From: Cloacibacterium sp046296655
GTDB lineage: Bacteria; Bacteroidota; Bacteroidia; Flavobacteriales; Weeksellaceae
NCBI GenBank assembly: GCA_046296655.1
Contig: JBKBLE010000019.1
Location: 1-43,766, forward strand
Reading direction: 5' to 3'
DNA length: 43,766 nt
The first letter of the stretch is position 1, and the number at the start of each line of letters is the position of its first letter. Of this stretch, positions 7,670 through 16,970 are shown piece after piece. A program made the translations under genes and the position numbers. The notes below the pieces were generated by a model. That model was not told the origin of the DNA. It did no database searches and saw only the letters and a list, made by a program, of their open reading frames with translations.

Positions 7670-10600
7670 CTATTTTAAAATCACTAATTTTTCTACTAAA
7701 GAGGCAGTTCCTTTACATTTCTCTTGATTTTGACTCTTTACTAAAACTTTGTAAATATAAGTTCCTTTACCAACTGGAGCGCCAAAATCATCATTTCCGT
7801 CCCATTCTATAGCAGTTCTGTGTGTTCTATATCCTTCTAAAAATGGAGTAGAAGTCACTGTGGTACTGAATGTTCGCACTAACTTTCCTGTGATGGTATA
7901 GACTTGAACATTTACATCTAAAACATCATCACAATTGTGTTCAAACTGTATATACGTTTTATTGGTAAAAGGATTCGGCCAATTTAGTAATTTTTTAACA
8001 ACCAAATTTTCGGCTTCTGGGTCTCTTACTACAAAGTTTAACGTTTGAGTAGTCGAATTATTGTTAATGTCCCAAACTTTAAAGGTCAATTGGTGATTTC
8101 CAGGTTTTAAATTCTGGAAAGGATAGAGTACAGAGCCTTTCTGATAGTCTAAGAAAGAAGCGTTAATACAACCATTTCCTGTTCCCGGAGTATAAAAATC
8201 GTTCAGAACAGTGGTATTGGTCACTTCGCCGTCAAGAACTACGGTGATGTCATGACCAATTCCTGAACCTGTAGAGTTAATTCCTGTATTATCTGTTACA
8301 CAAGCCAAAAGATTAGGGTTAGAATCTGTAATTCCTCCATCTACAAAATTGGTGTTGTTTAAGTACAATTGAACTTTTGGAACTTCATTATCATTAATTC
8401 CGTTTGGATTAATGTCTCCAACTTTTTGTGTTTTATTATTGAAAACATCAAAAACATTATTATCTGCATAAGCCAATATTCTACCGTCTCCCACAGTATA
8501 ATTAATGTCTTTTGGCATATAGAATTCTACGGTGAAAGTTCCATTGGTAACCGTTCCAGAAGCTTTCACAATCGGGCTTCCTTCTTCGAAATAATTAAGA
8601 ACTGGAGTTAAGTTTCCATCATTATTGAGGGTTTTCTTGGCTAATTTTTTATCAAAAATATTGATGACTACTTTACCATTAAAAGTATTGTCAATCGCTC
8701 CTGATTGATTATTAACATGCCCCGTAATTTTTACAAAATCTAACGCTCTTAATTTTTCAGGATCAGGAGATTCTATATTATCAATTACAATTAAATTTTT
8801 TGGTCTGCTTAATTTAAGGGCGGGGTCTCCTAATAGATTAACTTTTAGGTGATTAGAGTCTGTTCCATATTCTCTTTTTGCAGCTAAAAAAGCATCGCCT
8901 ACTGATAAAAAGTCATTGTTGTATAGTTTAAAGAGATTTTTGGTGAACGTTTCTGTAAATAATCTTCCATAAACTACAGCAATTGCTCTAGAAGAGGTAA
9001 TCATAGAATTGGCTCCACCTTGTGGTAGTTTCATCAATTGTTCTCCAGCAGATGAAGTATTGTGGTCATCCCAAAGTGTAAATTCACAAGTAATGGTACT
9101 GATGAAAGGAAATCTGGTGTAAGCGTTATTGTAATTATTAAAAGCTACAATTTCTTGAGTAGTCAAAACTCTTTCTTGCGCCCAACCGTTAATTCCTCCA
9201 TGTCCGAAATAATACAGATATAAACTGTTGCTCATTGCGTTCGTAATGGCTTGGTTTACTTGTGGAAATCTTTGTCCACCTGCTGTACTTTGACCCGGAA
9301 AAGCATCTAAGTATAATTTTTTGATATTATATTCTGGTTTGTCTGTATTTCCTTCAAAATTATTGGCTAAAACCAAGTTCATCACATCATGGAAAGTTCC
9401 TTTGAGATAAGGATTCGTACTGGTATCTACACGACTGTCTTGGTCATCATCTACCACGAAATTCATTTTAAGTCTCCAATCTCCAAAAGGCGAAGATTGT
9501 CCCGGAACTGCATTGTAATAAGAAAGCGTTTTATCGACTAAATTTTTTGCTTCAGCAATATTTTCTGCCGGAAGTCTTCCTACTGGAATATCAGGTAGAA
9601 TGGCATAAATATAAGTTGTGTTTTGTGGAGTAGTCATCCCGAAATAATCATCGGTTACAAATGATGCTTCGTAGTTTTCACTATAATCACTTTGATAACT
9701 TGGGATATAATTTTTATTATTGGTGGTAATATTTCTATAATCAAATGTAGTGTCTCCTAAGATAAGTACATATTTTAGCGTTCCAGCTGGAGTGTTTAGT
9801 TTGGTAATAAAATCTCTAATCGCCGTTAAATCTTGTCCACCAGAAGAAAATTCATTGTAAATTTTCTTCACATCAGCTACTTCTACATGATAATTTTTTT
9901 GAGTTCTGTAATAATTGGCAATTCTTTCGGCTTGCGGAGTAAAATCGCGAGTGGTAACAATGAGGTAGTCTACATTTTTTAAACCAGATAAGTCTTGATT
10001 GTCCACTTTTTCAACAAAAAGTGGCTCAAAAGAAGCAGAATTTTTAAAGGCTACAAATTCATTGTTGAAATATGGAGAATTTGTAGTGTATCCGAATGAA
10101 AATTGCGCTCCTGAAGATTTATTGACTATTTTTTTAGCGTTTGTAATGTCTGAAACATCCCAAATCTGCTCTACGTTTGTGGCGTTTTCTACCGTAAATC
10201 CGAAAGTTTCTCCAGAACCTGTAGGAATTTCAAAAACTCTGAAATTCATTTGTGCATCATTGTATACAAGGTCTTGTTTGTATTGAACTTCGGCATAATC
10301 CAGATAATAAGCAACCAAAGGATTAGAAGATTCTAAAGTGTAATCTATTTTAAGTGTCGTTCCGCTTAGATTTGAAGCAGAAGTTTCCCAAGGAATTTCT
10401 TTGATTTTAATTTCTGGGGAATTGCTAACCGTAAAACTGCTGCTGTTTTGTCCGTTGATGCTGAATGTAATTTTGTCATTGGCAGCATTCTTCACATAAA
10501 CCGAAGATTTTATTTTTACCGTATCCGTAGGTTTAATAGCGGTTTTGGTAGTAAAAGAAACCGATTTATTGGCATTAAAAGCATCTCCCACCCAAAGTCT

Positions 10601-11590
10601 ACCAATATTCAAGAAATTGGTTTTTTCTTCATTGATAAATTGATAGTCGTCATAACGAGTGTAAACTTTGGAAGATGGCGCAATATCCGAAAGGGTAACT
10701 CTTTTCCCTTCTCCTTTGTCAAAATTAATGAAGTAATAAGAGAAATTTTCATAGATATTTACACTATTATCACTGATGTGTGCCAATCTTGTATCTTTGC
10801 GCTTATAACCTTTTCCATTATTTTTATTATATAGGTTATAACCATGTGGACCTTGAGCGTAGAAAAGTGCATAGTCATTTTCGTCCCATTTTCCATCTTC
10901 TTCACCGATAACTTGTATCGCGTTTTCTTGTAAAGCAGCATATCTGAAATCCTGATTGAATTCTGGCAACATTAAGCCACCATTTCCATAAATTCTGAAA
11001 TTTTTAGGATTAATGTTCGATGGATTGATGCCATTATCTCTAAGGAATTTTGTTGTGATTTTGAAAATTCCAGACTTGTCGACTTTAATTTTATAGAAAT
11101 TTCCTGATTTTAAAGGATTTTCGGTAGAGCCAATTAAATCAGAAGTTCTAGAAGTTCTTTGGTTGTTAACCGTTTTTTTTACTAGTTCAAAAGAAGTTAA
11201 TCTATAAAGTGTATTTTTATCTTTTTTAATGGTGGCAATCACTACATTGGTGAGAAATTGCCCGTTGATGGTTTGTTTTTGACTATTAGAGTATGCAATT
11301 TCTTTAGTGGAAACATTATCCGCAAGTAAACCAAATACTTCTTTAGCTGGAATTTTTTCCCAAACTAAATTTTTAATATCATATTGAGAAGATTCCTTTT
11401 CTTTTTTAGAAAAAGTAAGATAAGGAACTCCATTAATTACAGAATAATTTTCGTTTTTAAAAAATGGAAGATTGTATTGGAATGTTCCATAATCCATTAT
11501 TTTGTTTCCTTCCCATTCTATCGTAGTTTTTTGACCGAATAAATGGCCAGTAAAAAGTACAAAAAGAAGTAGTAATAAATTTTTTTTCAT
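7670..11590 (-). CDS. porU: Type IX secretion sortase PorU
   Basis: A gingipain-family (C25) cysteine peptidase on the cell surface that, in characterised species, removes the C-terminal signal of secreted cargo and attaches cargo to the surface. It has 1306 residues: a signal peptide (about 1-19), beta-rich N-terminal domains, the C25 domain with the catalytic pair at His797 (YYFGHGG) and Cys835 (STITCEF), Ig-like repeats, and a C-terminal type IX-like domain beginning around LLNWPNPFTNKTYIQF and ending in VEKLVILK. An FlgD-like segment (EWDGNDDFGAPVGKGTYIYKV) lies near the end. It is divergent from gldJ and transcribed with porV. Both catalytic residues are present, so it should be active. 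Confidence 0.95.
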   Translation of the reverse strand: MKKNLLLLLFVLFTGHLFGQKTTIEWEGNKIMDYGTFQYNLPFFKNENYSVINGVPYLTFSKKEKESSQYDIKNLVWEKIPAKEVFGLLADNVSTKEIAYSNSQKQTINGQFLTNVVIATIKKDKNTLYRLTSFELVKKTVNNQRTSRTSDLIGSTENPLKSGNFYKIKVDKSGIFKITTKFLRDNGINPSNINPKNFRIYGNGGLMLPEFNQDFRYAALQENAIQVIGEEDGKWDENDYALFYAQGPHGYNLYNKNNGKGYKRKDTRLAHISDNSVNIYENFSYYFINFDKGEGKRVTLSDIAPSSKVYTRYDDYQFINEEKTNFLNIGRLWVGDAFNANKSVSFTTKTAIKPTDTVKIKSSVYVKNAANDKITFSINGQNSSSFTVSNSPEIKIKEIPWETSASNLSGTTLKIDYTLESSNPLVAYYLDYAEVQYKQDLVYNDAQMNFRVFEIPTGSGETFGFTVENATNVEQIWDVSDITNAKKIVNKSSGAQFSFGYTTNSPYFNNEFVAFKNSASFEPLFVEKVDNQDLSGLKNVDYLIVTTRDFTPQAERIANYYRTQKNYHVEVADVKKIYNEFSSGGQDLTAIRDFITKLNTPAGTLKYVLILGDTTFDYRNITTNNKNYIPSYQSDYSENYEASFVTDDYFGMTTPQNTTYIYAILPDIPVGRLPAENIAEAKNLVDKTLSYYNAVPGQSSPFGDWRLKMNFVVDDDQDSRVDTSTNPYLKGTFHDVMNLVLANNFEGNTDKPEYNIKKLYLDAFPGQSTAGGQRFPQVNQAITNAMSNSLYLYYFGHGGINGWAQERVLTTQEIVAFNNYNNAYTRFPFISTITCEFTLWDDHNTSSAGEQLMKLPQGGANSMITSSRAIAVVYGRLFTETFTKNLFKLYNNDFLSVGDAFLAAKREYGTDSNHLKVNLLGDPALKLSRPKNLIVIDNIESPDPEKLRALDFVKITGHVNNQSGAIDNTFNGKVVINIFDKKLAKKTLNNDGNLTPVLNYFEEGSPIVKASGTVTNGTFTVEFYMPKDINYTVGDGRILAYADNNVFDVFNNKTQKVGDINPNGINDNEVPKVQLYLNNTNFVDGGITDSNPNLLACVTDNTGINSTGSGIGHDITVVLDGEVTNTTVLNDFYTPGTGNGCINASFLDYQKGSVLYPFQNLKPGNHQLTFKVWDINNNSTTQTLNFVVRDPEAENLVVKKLLNWPNPFTNKTYIQFEHNCDDVLDVNVQVYTITGKLVRTFSTTVTSTPFLEGYRTHRTAIEWDGNDDFGAPVGKGTYIYKVLVKSQNQEKCKGTASLVEKLVILK

Positions 11591-11665
11591 AGTCTAAAAT
11601 TGCGCTACAAAATAAACGAAAAATACAAAATTTTCATATCAAACAATAAAATAAATTTTAATACG

Positions 11666-11695
11666 TTAAAAAAAACATAAAAAATCTTACTTTTG
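11666..11695 (+). promoter_or_regulatory. Promoter for gldJ
   Basis: TTA-N19-TACTTTTG. The -7 box matches TAnnTTTG exactly, and the -33 has A in place of G. The start point would be near 11700, leaving a leader of about 50-55 bases before the ATG at 11755. The fabH promoter at 21566 has the same layout and shares 15 bases around the -7 box. Confidence 0.65.
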
Positions 11696-11754
11696 ATGTA
11701 TGATTAATAAAATAAATTATTTTTCTTTGTAGCTCGAAATTATCTAAAACAATT

Positions 11755-13368
11755 ATGAAAAAACTAAAGTTTATTTCATTGCTTGCACTAGGCGCAACAT
11801 TGCTTCTAACCAGTTGTGGTGGAGGTGGTAACGTAAAAAGTGGAGGCGGAACCAAAAAATTTACCAGCAAAACAGGTTGGAAGCCTAATGACACGAAAGG
11901 TTGGTTCTTTACTGGTAAAAAACAAAAACCAAAAGGATGGCCAGGAATGGTCTATGTAGACGGAGGTACTTTTACCATGGGGTTGGTAAAAGACGATGTA
12001 ATGCATGATTGGAACAATACCCCAAGAAGAATGCAGGTAAGCGCATTTTTCATCGGTGAAACAGAAATCACTAACTATGAATATAGAGAATATGTAACTT
12101 GGCTTAAGTTTGTATTTCCTCCTTCTGATCCAAGTTTTAAAAATATTTATACAGGAGCTTTACCAGATACATTGGTTTGGAATAACAAATTATCAAGAAA
12201 CGATTACGCGGAAACTTATTTCCGTGCTCCAGAATACGATTACTATCCTGTAGTAGGAGTTTCTTGGCAGCAAGCTTCTAGATATTGTGATTGGTTAACT
12301 GATAGAGCCAATGAAAAAGAGTTAATGAACCAAGGACTTATTGATAAAAGTTATTACGCCAATGATGCTAATAATCAAGGTCCGAATGCATTTAACTTAG
12401 ACAAGTATAAAGCTAATGATCCAGAATTAGATGCTTATTTGAACAAACAAAGACAGCAACAAAAATCTGGTATCAAAACTTCTAACGCTAGAATTCAAGC
12501 AGCAAATAGAAATGCAACCGCTGGTTTAGTAACTAAATTCCGTCTTCCTACAGAAGTAGAATGGGAATATGCAGCGCTTGGTTTACAAAAAAATAGAGAG
12601 TACAACAATTACCTAGGAAAAGAACCTGTAATTGAAAAATTAAGAGGTAAAAAAGGTAAAAACAAAGGTATGTACCTAGAAAACTTTAAACAAGGTAGAG
12701 GTGACTATTCTGGTGTTGGTGGTTGGAATAATGACGGTTCTCCTACAACTGCAGACGTAAGACAATATCCTTCTAATGATTTAGGGATTTATGGAATGTA
12801 CGGAAACGTAGCAGAATGGACTGCAGACGTTTACAGACCTATCATAGATGAAGAAGCAAGTGATTTCAATTATTACAGAGGAAATATGCCACAGCAAACC
12901 GTGAAAAATGCTGATGGAACTTATAAAAAAGTTGATCCTAAAGATATGAAGTTCGAAAGATTAGCGGATGGTAGAGAAATCTACAAAGGCTTACCTGGAA
13001 CTTATGAAAGAAAAACTGTAGAAGATCAAAGAAATTATAGAGATGGTGATTTCATGTCTTCATTAGAAGCTGGTTATGGTAAAGAAGTAGACAGTTCTAT
13101 GGCAGAATACAATATGTATAACTCACCTAAAACTCAATTCATCGTAGATGATAAAGGTAGAGTAATCTTGCAAAAAGATAATAAGCCTAGAACAACTAAA
13201 ATTTCTAATACGGTAAGAGTTGTAAAAGGTGGTTCTTGGATGGATACTGCATATTGGTTAGACCCAGGACAAAGAAGATTCAAAGAAGAATCAAAATCTT
13301 TCAGATGGATTGGTTTCCGTGTAGCACAAGATGCTAGAGATACCAACAATAAGAGAACGAAGAGATAA
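11755..13368 (+). CDS. gldJ: Gliding motility lipoprotein GldJ
   Basis: An outer-membrane lipoprotein needed for gliding and type IX secretion in Flavobacterium. The 537-residue protein starts with a lipoprotein signal peptide (lipobox LTSC, lipidated Cys21) and a Gly-rich linker. The rest is a formylglycine-generating-enzyme-like (SUMF1) fold, split by inserts: GGTFTMG (about 64-70), ITNYEYREYV, WQQASRYCDWL, the RLPTEVEWEYAA motif, GNVAEWTADVY, and the closing RVVKGGSWMD / FRWIGFRVAQ motifs. It probably serves a structural role rather than an enzymatic one. It is divergent from porU and followed by a terminator and then murF, an arrangement I recognise from related Flavobacteriia. Confidence 0.95.
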   Translation: MKKLKFISLLALGATLLLTSCGGGGNVKSGGGTKKFTSKTGWKPNDTKGWFFTGKKQKPKGWPGMVYVDGGTFTMGLVKDDVMHDWNNTPRRMQVSAFFIGETEITNYEYREYVTWLKFVFPPSDPSFKNIYTGALPDTLVWNNKLSRNDYAETYFRAPEYDYYPVVGVSWQQASRYCDWLTDRANEKELMNQGLIDKSYYANDANNQGPNAFNLDKYKANDPELDAYLNKQRQQQKSGIKTSNARIQAANRNATAGLVTKFRLPTEVEWEYAALGLQKNREYNNYLGKEPVIEKLRGKKGKNKGMYLENFKQGRGDYSGVGGWNNDGSPTTADVRQYPSNDLGIYGMYGNVAEWTADVYRPIIDEEASDFNYYRGNMPQQTVKNADGTYKKVDPKDMKFERLADGREIYKGLPGTYERKTVEDQRNYRDGDFMSSLEAGYGKEVDSSMAEYNMYNSPKTQFIVDDKGRVILQKDNKPRTTKISNTVRVVKGGSWMDTAYWLDPGQRRFKEESKSFRWIGFRVAQDARDTNNKRTKR

Positions 13369-13388
13369 AATTTCTTTTAAATAATTTA

Positions 13389-13415
13389 AAATCCTTCCTT
13401 TTTTGGAAAGGATTT
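13389..13415 (+). terminator. Terminator between gldJ and murF
   Basis: Stem AAATCCTT / AAGGATTT with an extra CC/GG pair closing a T-rich loop, followed by a T-rich stretch. The upstream TTG candidate start of murF (13403) lies in this hairpin, which supports the later ATG. Confidence 0.7.
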
Positions 13416-13429
13416 CTTTATTTTACCAC

Positions 13430-14704
13430 ATGAATATTACAGATTTTTATGCGCTTTATTTACAAGCCAATAAAGTAACCATAGACAGCAGAAAAATTGA
13501 AAAAAACGATATATTTTTCGCTTTTTCTGGTGAGAATTTCAATGCAGCTACTTTAGCTGAAACAGCTTTGGATAATGGCGCTCTTGCCGTAATTGTAGAA
13601 GATAAAAATTTTGAAAATACTGCTAAAAATATTTTTTATGTAAAATCTACTCTAGAATTTTTACAGGATTTAGCAAAACATCACAGAGCACAGTTGAGCA
13701 TTCCTATTATAGCTTTAACAGGAAGTAATGGGAAAACTACGACCAAGGAAATCATTCATGCTGTTCTTTCGCAGAAATACAATACCCAATATACTTTTGG
13801 GAATCTCAATAATCATATTGGTGTTCCTTTAACCATTCTTTCCATAAAACAAGAGCACGAAATGGCGGTGGTAGAAATGGGCGCTAATCATCAAAAAGAA
13901 ATAGAGTTTTTATGCACCATTGCTCAACCTAATTTTGGATATATTACCAATTTCGGGAAGGCACATTTAGAAGGTTTCGGTGGAGTAGAAGGTGTAATCA
14001 AAGGGAAATCTGAATTGTATGATTACCTCAAATCGAATAATCAATTTGTAGTAGTGAATGAAAATGATCCTATTCAAGTTGAAAAAACAGAAGGATATGA
14101 TTTGGTGATTCCTTTCGGTAGAAGAGATTCTGAGTTTTATTTCGAGAAATTTACAGAGAATAATTGCGTAGGAATTATTTATAATGAGGTAGAAGCACTT
14201 TCAAAACTTACAGGAGATTACAATTTTACCAATCTTTGTGCAGCTACCAGTTTAGGTTTGTATTTTGGGATTGATTTTCATTTAATCAAAAAAGCCATTG
14301 AAGAATACACACCAACCAATATGCGTTCTCAAATCGTGAAAAAAGGAGATAAAACTTTGGTTTTAGACACTTACAACGCGAATCCTAGTTCTATGAAAGT
14401 TTCCCTGGAAAATTTCAATGATTTTATTGGAACTAAGACCATCATCATTGGTGATATGCTAGAATTGGGCGAAGAAAGCGCAACAGAACATTCTCAAATT
14501 TTAGAATTGGCGAAATCGCTTAATTTTGATGAAATCATTACTGTTGGTCCGCATTTTAAAGAAGTAAATGCTTCTGGAATTGCATTTTTAACTACACAAG
14601 ATTTAATCAATTATTTAACCGAAAATGAAATCCATTCGCAGAACATATTGCTGAAAGCTTCACGAGGAATCGCACTCGAAAAAGCTTTGGAATTCATTAA
14701 ATAA
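13430..14704 (+). CDS. murF: UDP-N-acetylmuramoyl-tripeptide--D-Ala-D-Ala ligase
   Basis: Cytosolic Mur ligase adding D-Ala-D-Ala to UDP-MurNAc-tripeptide with ATP, the last soluble step of peptidoglycan precursor synthesis. The protein has 424 residues from the ATG at 13430. Domains in order: an N-terminal UDP-binding domain with TIDSRKIEKNDIFFAFSG, a central ATPase with the P-loop ALTGSNGKTTTKE and the NHIGVPLTIL and EMGANHQKEI segments, and a C-terminal domain with LDTYNANPSSMK and GDMLELG. The frame extends upstream to a TTG at 13403, but that codon lies in the gldJ terminator hairpin and the protein start MNITDFYALY is family-like. Confidence 0.96.
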   Translation: MNITDFYALYLQANKVTIDSRKIEKNDIFFAFSGENFNAATLAETALDNGALAVIVEDKNFENTAKNIFYVKSTLEFLQDLAKHHRAQLSIPIIALTGSNGKTTTKEIIHAVLSQKYNTQYTFGNLNNHIGVPLTILSIKQEHEMAVVEMGANHQKEIEFLCTIAQPNFGYITNFGKAHLEGFGGVEGVIKGKSELYDYLKSNNQFVVVNENDPIQVEKTEGYDLVIPFGRRDSEFYFEKFTENNCVGIIYNEVEALSKLTGDYNFTNLCAATSLGLYFGIDFHLIKKAIEEYTPTNMRSQIVKKGDKTLVLDTYNANPSSMKVSLENFNDFIGTKTIIIGDMLELGEESATEHSQILELAKSLNFDEIITVGPHFKEVNASGIAFLTTQDLINYLTENEIHSQNILLKASRGIALEKALEFIK

Positions 14705-14707
14705 AAA

Positions 14708-14740
14708 AGAAAAGGTGGAAACTTTAATTTCCACCTTTTT
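14708..14740. terminator. Bidirectional terminator between murF and the NUDIX gene
   Basis: Stem AAAAAGGTGGAAA / TTTCCACCTTTTT with a 6-base loop. There are A and T runs on both sides, so it can serve both convergent genes. Confidence 0.88.
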
Positions 14741-15351
14741 TATATTGCAAAAACCTCGCTCAAAATCAGTTTGATGTTTTTAAAAGTATTGGGTAAAACT
14801 TCGTCGTTAATTTCGGTTTGCGTTTTCCATTCTACTTTTGTAATTCCTTCTTCGGTTTGAGGAATCGGTTCTTTTTGACCTACATAAGTCATTTTAAACC
14901 AATGCGTGGCTTTCAGAATTCGTTCTTCCTTTCCTTTTCTTTTTTCTTTGTAAATATGGAAAGTAGTATTCACAAATTCTTCTAAAATAAGCTCTGCAAG
15001 TCCAGTTTCTTCTTCTATTTCTCTTAGCGCAGCATTTTCTAGAGATTCTTCTGGCTCTATTTTACCTTTCGGCAAGTCCCATCTTCCTAATCTGTGAATG
15101 AAAAGGATTTTATTTTCTTGGTTGAAAACAATCCCACCTGCTGCTTCTACAACTCGTAACATACCCGTCAATTCTTCCCAAATTTGCTCTAAATTCTCAC
15201 CATAAATGTTAATTTCTGAGGTAGAAGTATTTTCGAGCAAATCTATGGCGATTTCCAAGGTGGTGGTTTCTTCATAAGGCAAGTTCTTCTCAATGGGAAT
15301 TGGAGATTTACTGATGCTTAATCTTTTTTCATTGACAAAAACTTTATACAT
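14740..15351 (-). CDS. NUDIX hydrolase
   Basis: A 203-residue hydrolase of nucleoside diphosphates linked to another group; the substrate is not predictable from sequence. The NUDIX box is complete at residues 96-118 (G-x5-E-x7-REI-x-EE-x-GL), preceded by the AAGGIVFN strand and GRWDLPKGK. About 68 residues precede the catalytic fold, an extension I associate with Bacteroidota members. It starts with ATG at 15351, convergent with murF and closely divergent from the SRPBCC gene. A candidate -7 box lies at 15373-15380. Confidence 0.88.
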   Translation of the reverse strand: MYKVFVNEKRLSISKSPIPIEKNLPYEETTTLEIAIDLLENTSTSEINIYGENLEQIWEELTGMLRVVEAAGGIVFNQENKILFIHRLGRWDLPKGKIEPEESLENAALREIEEETGLAELILEEFVNTTFHIYKEKRKGKEERILKATHWFKMTYVGQKEPIPQTEEGITKVEWKTQTEINDEVLPNTFKNIKLILSEVFAI

Positions 15352-15354
15352 TTG
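15347..15354 (+). promoter_or_regulatory. Candidate -7 box for the SRPBCC gene
   Basis: TACATTTG, an exact TAnnTTTG match, 34 bases before the ATG at 15389 and overlapping the NUDIX start codon. No TTG sits at the usual distance upstream. Confidence 0.45.
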
Positions 15355-15372
15355 TAATTATATTAATTTTTA

Positions 15373-15380
15373 CAAAAATA
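15373..15380 (-). promoter_or_regulatory. Candidate -7 box for the NUDIX gene
   Basis: On the minus strand TATTTTTG matches TAnnTTTG, 21 bases before the NUDIX ATG. The -33 is weak. Together with the box at 15347 it would give overlapping divergent transcripts. Confidence 0.35.
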
Positions 15381-15388
15381 TTAAAAAA

Positions 15389-15778
15389 ATGAATTTAGAA
15401 GGAAGAAAAGTTATAGTAAATAAATCTTCTGAGCAACTTTTTCAAATGCTTAAAAATCCTGAAGATTACAAACACTTAATGCCAGATAGTTTAACCAGTT
15501 TTGAGCACAGAGAAGATGGCTTTAAATTTGGTTTAAAAGGAATGCCAGAAGTTGCCCTTAAAATCGCTGAATTGGTAGAAGGTCAGAAAGTAGTTCTGAA
15601 GTCTGCAAGTTCTTCATTAGACTTTTCACTTACAGGAAACATCTCTCCAGTAAACGAAAACCAAACAGAAGTTCAGTTATTATTCGATGGAAATTTTAAT
15701 CCATTTATCAAAATGATGGTAGAAAAACCATTACAAAACTTCTTAAATGCACTTACAGACAAGTTAGAGCAACTTTAA
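15389..15778 (+). CDS. SRPBCC (START-like) family protein
   Basis: A 129-residue cytosolic protein from the ATG at 15389 (MNLEGRKVIVNKSSEQLF). The pattern fits a Bet v1/START-like fold: an opening strand with a short helix (SSEQLFQMLKNPEDYKHLMP), a run of beta strands (FKFGLKGMPEVALKIAE, KVVLKSASSSLDFSLTGN, TEVQLLFDGNF), and a long C-terminal helix (about 105-129). Such folds bind hydrophobic ligands; no ligand or reaction can be named. The frame extends upstream to 15293 through the NUDIX start region, but that part does not look coding. A strong hairpin follows the gene. Confidence 0.78.
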   Translation: MNLEGRKVIVNKSSEQLFQMLKNPEDYKHLMPDSLTSFEHREDGFKFGLKGMPEVALKIAELVEGQKVVLKSASSSLDFSLTGNISPVNENQTEVQLLFDGNFNPFIKMMVEKPLQNFLNALTDKLEQL

Positions 15779-15797
15779 TAGCATTTAAACGATAAAT

Positions 15798-15830
15798 AAA
15801 AGGTTTTAGATTTCTTCTGAAACCTTTTTT
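15798..15830. terminator. Bidirectional terminator between the SRPBCC gene and anmK
   Basis: A 13-bp stem AAAAGGTTTTAGA / TCTGAAACCTTTT (one G-T pair) with flanking A and T runs. It abuts the anmK stop codon, so it can end both convergent genes. Confidence 0.85.
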
Positions 15831-16876
15831 TATACCAATATTCCGCTACAATGATTCTCTGAACTTCCTGTTGCTGAACAAAGTACATTGACCTCATTTC
15901 TGAGTCTTAAAACGCCCATAAAAGCGAAAATCAGCGCTTCTTTGAAATTGATAATGTTTTCGTTTGGAACAATGAGTTCTGTCTGTGATTTTTCTCGAAT
16001 TTTTTCTAATAAATAAGTATTGAAAGTTCCACCACCAGTTACTAAAACAGTTTTGAGTTGATTGTCATTAAAAACTTTGGCAATTTGTTCGGCAATATGT
16101 TCGGTAAAAGTTGCGATGATGTTTTCAGGAATTTCGTCTTTTAACAAAGGTAAAACCTCTGAGTTCACAAATTCCACGCCTAAAGATTTTGGAGCGGGTT
16201 TTTGATAAAAGGTTAAAGCATTTAACTCTTCTAAAATTTTGAAATTAATAGCACCATTTCTAGCAAAATCACCGTTTTCATCATAGTTTTTGCCTAATTT
16301 TTCAGCAAAATAATTCAAAACCACATTCACTGGCGAAATATCAAAAGCCATTCTTTGATGGTTTTTCTGTAATGAAATATTAGAAAATCCGCCCAAATTG
16401 AGACAAGCATCATATTGCGAAAATAAAAGTTCATCTCCAATCGGAACTAACGGAGCGCCATTTCCGCCCATCAAAACATCTTGACTTCTAAAATCGTAGA
16501 TTACGGGCTTTTTGGTTGTTAATTTTATGGCTCTTCCATCGCCGATTTGCAAGGTGAATTTTCGTTGCGGTTGATGAAAAACAGTATGACCGTGAGAAGC
16601 GATAAAATCTAAATCAGTAATATTATTTTTGGAAATAAATTCTTGTGTTTTTTCGCCGAGATAGAAACCATATTCTTTGTCTAACGCCAATAAATCTTCA
16701 GCCGAAAGTAGAATAGCATTTTGCAGACGATTTTTCCATTCTGGAGAGTAAGGAATGGTTTCGGTTTTTAGAATTTCAAATTCCCAATTGGTAATATTTT
16801 GGAATTTTGCATAGCAAATGTCTAAACCATCAAGGCTGGTTCCGGACATTAAACCAATGGCGAAATATGTTTTCAT
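15830..16876 (-). CDS. anmK: Anhydro-N-acetylmuramic acid kinase
   Basis: Cytosolic kinase converting 1,6-anhydro-MurNAc, released in cell-wall turnover, to MurNAc-6-phosphate with ATP; a peptidoglycan recycling enzyme of the ASKHA fold. The 348 residues carry the family's motifs: GLMSGTSLDGLD (about 8-19), ASHGHTVFHQP, LQIGDGRAI, YDFRSQDV followed by GGNGAPLVPIGD, NLGGFSNIS, and VTGGGTFN near the end. The length is typical. It is downstream of lptC on the same strand, with 131 bases between them that include a hexamer repeat. Confidence 0.95.
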   Translation of the reverse strand: MKTYFAIGLMSGTSLDGLDICYAKFQNITNWEFEILKTETIPYSPEWKNRLQNAILLSAEDLLALDKEYGFYLGEKTQEFISKNNITDLDFIASHGHTVFHQPQRKFTLQIGDGRAIKLTTKKPVIYDFRSQDVLMGGNGAPLVPIGDELLFSQYDACLNLGGFSNISLQKNHQRMAFDISPVNVVLNYFAEKLGKNYDENGDFARNGAINFKILEELNALTFYQKPAPKSLGVEFVNSEVLPLLKDEIPENIIATFTEHIAEQIAKVFNDNQLKTVLVTGGGTFNTYLLEKIREKSQTELIVPNENIINFKEALIFAFMGVLRLRNEVNVLCSATGSSENHCSGILV

Positions 16877-16970
16877 GAACTAGAATTAATAAACCACAAA
16901 AGATACAAAAGATTTCTAAGGAAAATTTATTCAAAAGTAAAAAAAGTAAATTATAAACCTAAATCTCTAC

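Noticed and set aside
10448..10834. 128-codon open frame antisense to porU
   Set aside because: Fully inside the intact porU gene; no family motif and no promoter; a shadow frame.
13403..13429. TTG start for murF
   Set aside because: It lies within the gldJ terminator hairpin; the ATG at 13430 gives the family-like N-terminus.
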